Part shown: positions 62,862 through 64,000 of the stretch, one piece after another
Layout: each line of letters starts with the position of its first letter
How positions within the stretch are numbered: position 1 is the first letter of the stretch
Source: Mesorhizobium sp. WSM4306
GTDB lineage: Bacteria > Pseudomonadota > Alphaproteobacteria > Rhizobiales > Rhizobiaceae
Length of the DNA: 64,000 nt
Direction of reading: 5' to 3'
NCBI RefSeq assembly: GCF_007003975.1
Contig: NZ_VFTC01000008.1
Location: 62,001 to 126,000 of the forward strand
Notes under the pieces: generated by a model
The model's database searches: none
What the model was told of the DNA's origin: nothing
The model's input: only the letters and a program-made list of their open reading frames with translations
Program-made: the position numbers and the translations under genes

Positions 62862-64000
62862 GAAGCCAGCCGCCAGCCAAGCCGTGCCCGTGGCAAGCGT
62901 CAGCAGCGTCAACGGCAGACCGACCTTGAAGAAAGCTGAAAAGGACAGCTGTGTGCCGGCCGCCCGCGCCTGTTCGGCGACGATCAAATTGGCGACGGAG
63001 CCGAGCAAGGTGAAGTTGCCGGCCAGCGTCGAACTCATCGCCACCACCAGCCAGGCACGCTCAGGGTTTTCCAGGCCGGGTATGAATGGCCTCAGCGCCA
63101 GCACCGCCGGAACATTGCTCATGACGTTGGAAAGCACAGCCGTAAAGCCGGAGAGCCGCCAGACGTCTCCCAGGCCCAGGTTCTTGGCGGAAGCAATGAT
63201 ATCGGGCGTCAGCAGTGTTTTCTCGGCGCCGGCAACGACGATGAACAGACCGGCGAACATGAACAGCAGCGGCCCGTCGATCTCGCGGTAGATGCGTGCC
63301 GGCTTGATGGCGCGGGTGAGCAGCAGGATGGCGCCGCCAATCAGCGCTGCCTTGGCCACCGGAACGCCGGCGAAGAACGCAACCGCCAGGCCGACGCAGA
63401 CAACTACTGCCTTCAGCACCTGACCAGGCAGCATGCGGCCGCGATAGACTTCCGGGCTGAGTTCGGCACTGCGCGCGAATTCGGTCCGGTAGACGACGCG
63501 CACGATGACGATGACGGCGACAAGGCCGAACAGAGCAACCGGCGCAAGCGCGGCCGAAAAGGCCGGATAGGAAATTCCCGACAGCGCACCGATGACCATG
63601 TTTTGCGGGTTGCCGGTGATGGTGGCGACGCTGCCGCAGTTGGACGCGGTGGCGGTAGCGATCAGATAGGGAATGGGATTGCGGTTGATGACGCGGGTGA
63701 CGTGGACGACGATCGGCGCCATGACCAGGCAGATGGCGTCGTTGACCAGGAACGCCGACAGGATGCCGGTCAGGAGCGTCACCATCACCAGAAGCATGAA
63801 CGGAGCGTGCGCATGCTCGATGGCGTAAGCGCCGAGAGCGCGGAAGGCGCCCGAGACTTTCAGGTGCGCAACTACGATCATCATGCCGAGCAGCAGCGTG
63901 ATGGTGTCGAAGTTGATGGCGCGATAGGCATCTTCCATGCTGAGCGTGCCGATGGCGATCATCGCAGCACCGCCGAGCAAGGCGATCCCTGCCCGGTCGA
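62859..64000 (-). CDS. ArsB/NhaD or SLC13-type anion transporter (5' end beyond the window)
   Basis: At least 380 residues visible, with the N-terminus off the right edge. About ten helices; FDTITLLLGMMIVVAHLKVSG, NDAICLVMAPIVVHVTRVI, and TASNCGSVATITGNPQNMVIG are the ion-transporter superfamily hallmarks, and FTAVLSNVMSNVPAVLALRP repeats the pattern. Transports an anion such as arsenite, citrate or a dicarboxylate; not determinable. Its last codons overlap the dispersed repeat. Confidence 0.88.
   Translation of the reverse strand, partial: DRAGIALLGGAAMIAIGTLSMEDAYRAINFDTITLLLGMMIVVAHLKVSGAFRALGAYAIEHAHAPFMLLVMVTLLTGILSAFLVNDAICLVMAPIVVHVTRVINRNPIPYLIATATASNCGSVATITGNPQNMVIGALSGISYPAFSAALAPVALFGLVAVIVIVRVVYRTEFARSAELSPEVYRGRMLPGQVLKAVVVCVGLAVAFFAGVPVAKAALIGGAILLLTRAIKPARIYREIDGPLLFMFAGLFIVVAGAEKTLLTPDIIASAKNLGLGDVWRLSGFTAVLSNVMSNVPAVLALRPFIPGLENPERAWLVVAMSSTLAGNFTLLGSVANLIVAEQARAAGTQLSFSAFFKVGLPLTLLTLATGTAWLAAGF

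Overview
The window is 64 kb of GC-rich chromosome from an alphaproteobacterium of the order Hyphomicrobiales, most probably Mesorhizobium or a close relative. This is inferred from gene content (AapJQMP general amino acid transporter, ppk-ppx, CIRCE/RpoH-controlled groESL, TadG-like proteins, many LysE, OsmC, DoxX and GFA family genes) and from intergenic repeats of a type I recall from Mesorhizobium genomes. No tRNA, rRNA, CRISPR array, prophage or complete insertion sequence was seen. Coding is dense, on both strands, with typical high-GC codon use throughout. Most of the window looks like ordinary chromosomal backbone carrying many small regulator-target pairs.

Layout. 0-9.3 kb: HdeD-like membrane protein, ribF, a class IIA HAD phosphatase, two tandem paralogous TadG-like von Willebrand A proteins, a LysE exporter, a DUF2189 membrane protein and a CAP-domain lipoprotein. 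9.3-16 kb: a PAS-PAS-GAF-GGDEF-EAL protein and a marR-emrA-emrB efflux operon. 16-26.3 kb: a remnant of an RND adaptor coupled to a FAD monooxygenase, two small membrane/exported proteins, a winged-helix TPR regulator divergent from an AraC-GyrI regulator, a MarR-GNAT fusion, an MFS pump divergent from its TetR regulator, and a divergent ATP-grasp/methyltransferase pair. 26.3-28.6 kb: groESL with stacked heat-shock control. 28.6-34 kb: detoxification-type operons (MDR reductase-OsmC-SnoaL; GFA-OsmC) with TetR and AraC regulators. 34-38 kb: small-protein operon, cspA, a frameshifted YciI gene, GST, CsbD and two kinds of dispersed repeat. 38-46 kb: metallophosphoesterase, NIPSNAP/TetR, SDR, a GT10 glycosyltransferase, fumC and two DoxX genes. 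46-50 kb: ppk-ppx. 50-57 kb: FAD monooxygenase, DUF2459 protein and the aapJQMP operon. 57-64 kb: metC-like lyase, HPP-CBS membrane protein, ECF sigma factor, DUF4142-cupredoxin pair, enoyl-CoA hydratase/TetR, and an anion transporter running off the right end.

How the genes work together. A recurring design is a local regulator divergent from, or leading, its target with a readable palindrome between or before them: marR-emrAB (TAAGC-GT-GCTTA), MarR-GNAT (TTGAC-TTA-GTCAA), MFS/TetR (ACTGACA-ATC-TGTCAGT), NIPSNAP/TetR (CAAAACAG-N10-CTGTTTTG) and hydratase/TetR (GTATA-N3-ACTAGT-N3-TATAC). Stress control is also visible: an RpoH promoter plus CIRCE before groES, an EcfG-type promoter (GGAAC-N16-CGTT) before csbD, and an identical-spacing motif (GGGAAC-N15-GCATCCAA) before both the ECF sigma gene and the DUF4142-cupredoxin pair, which suggests one regulon.

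No large new system is evident. The best leads are the ECF/DUF4142/cupredoxin unit with its shared promoter motif, the ATP-grasp/methyltransferase pair, the translationally coupled operon of uncharacterised small proteins beside cspA, and repeat elements that supply stop codons to neighbouring genes.
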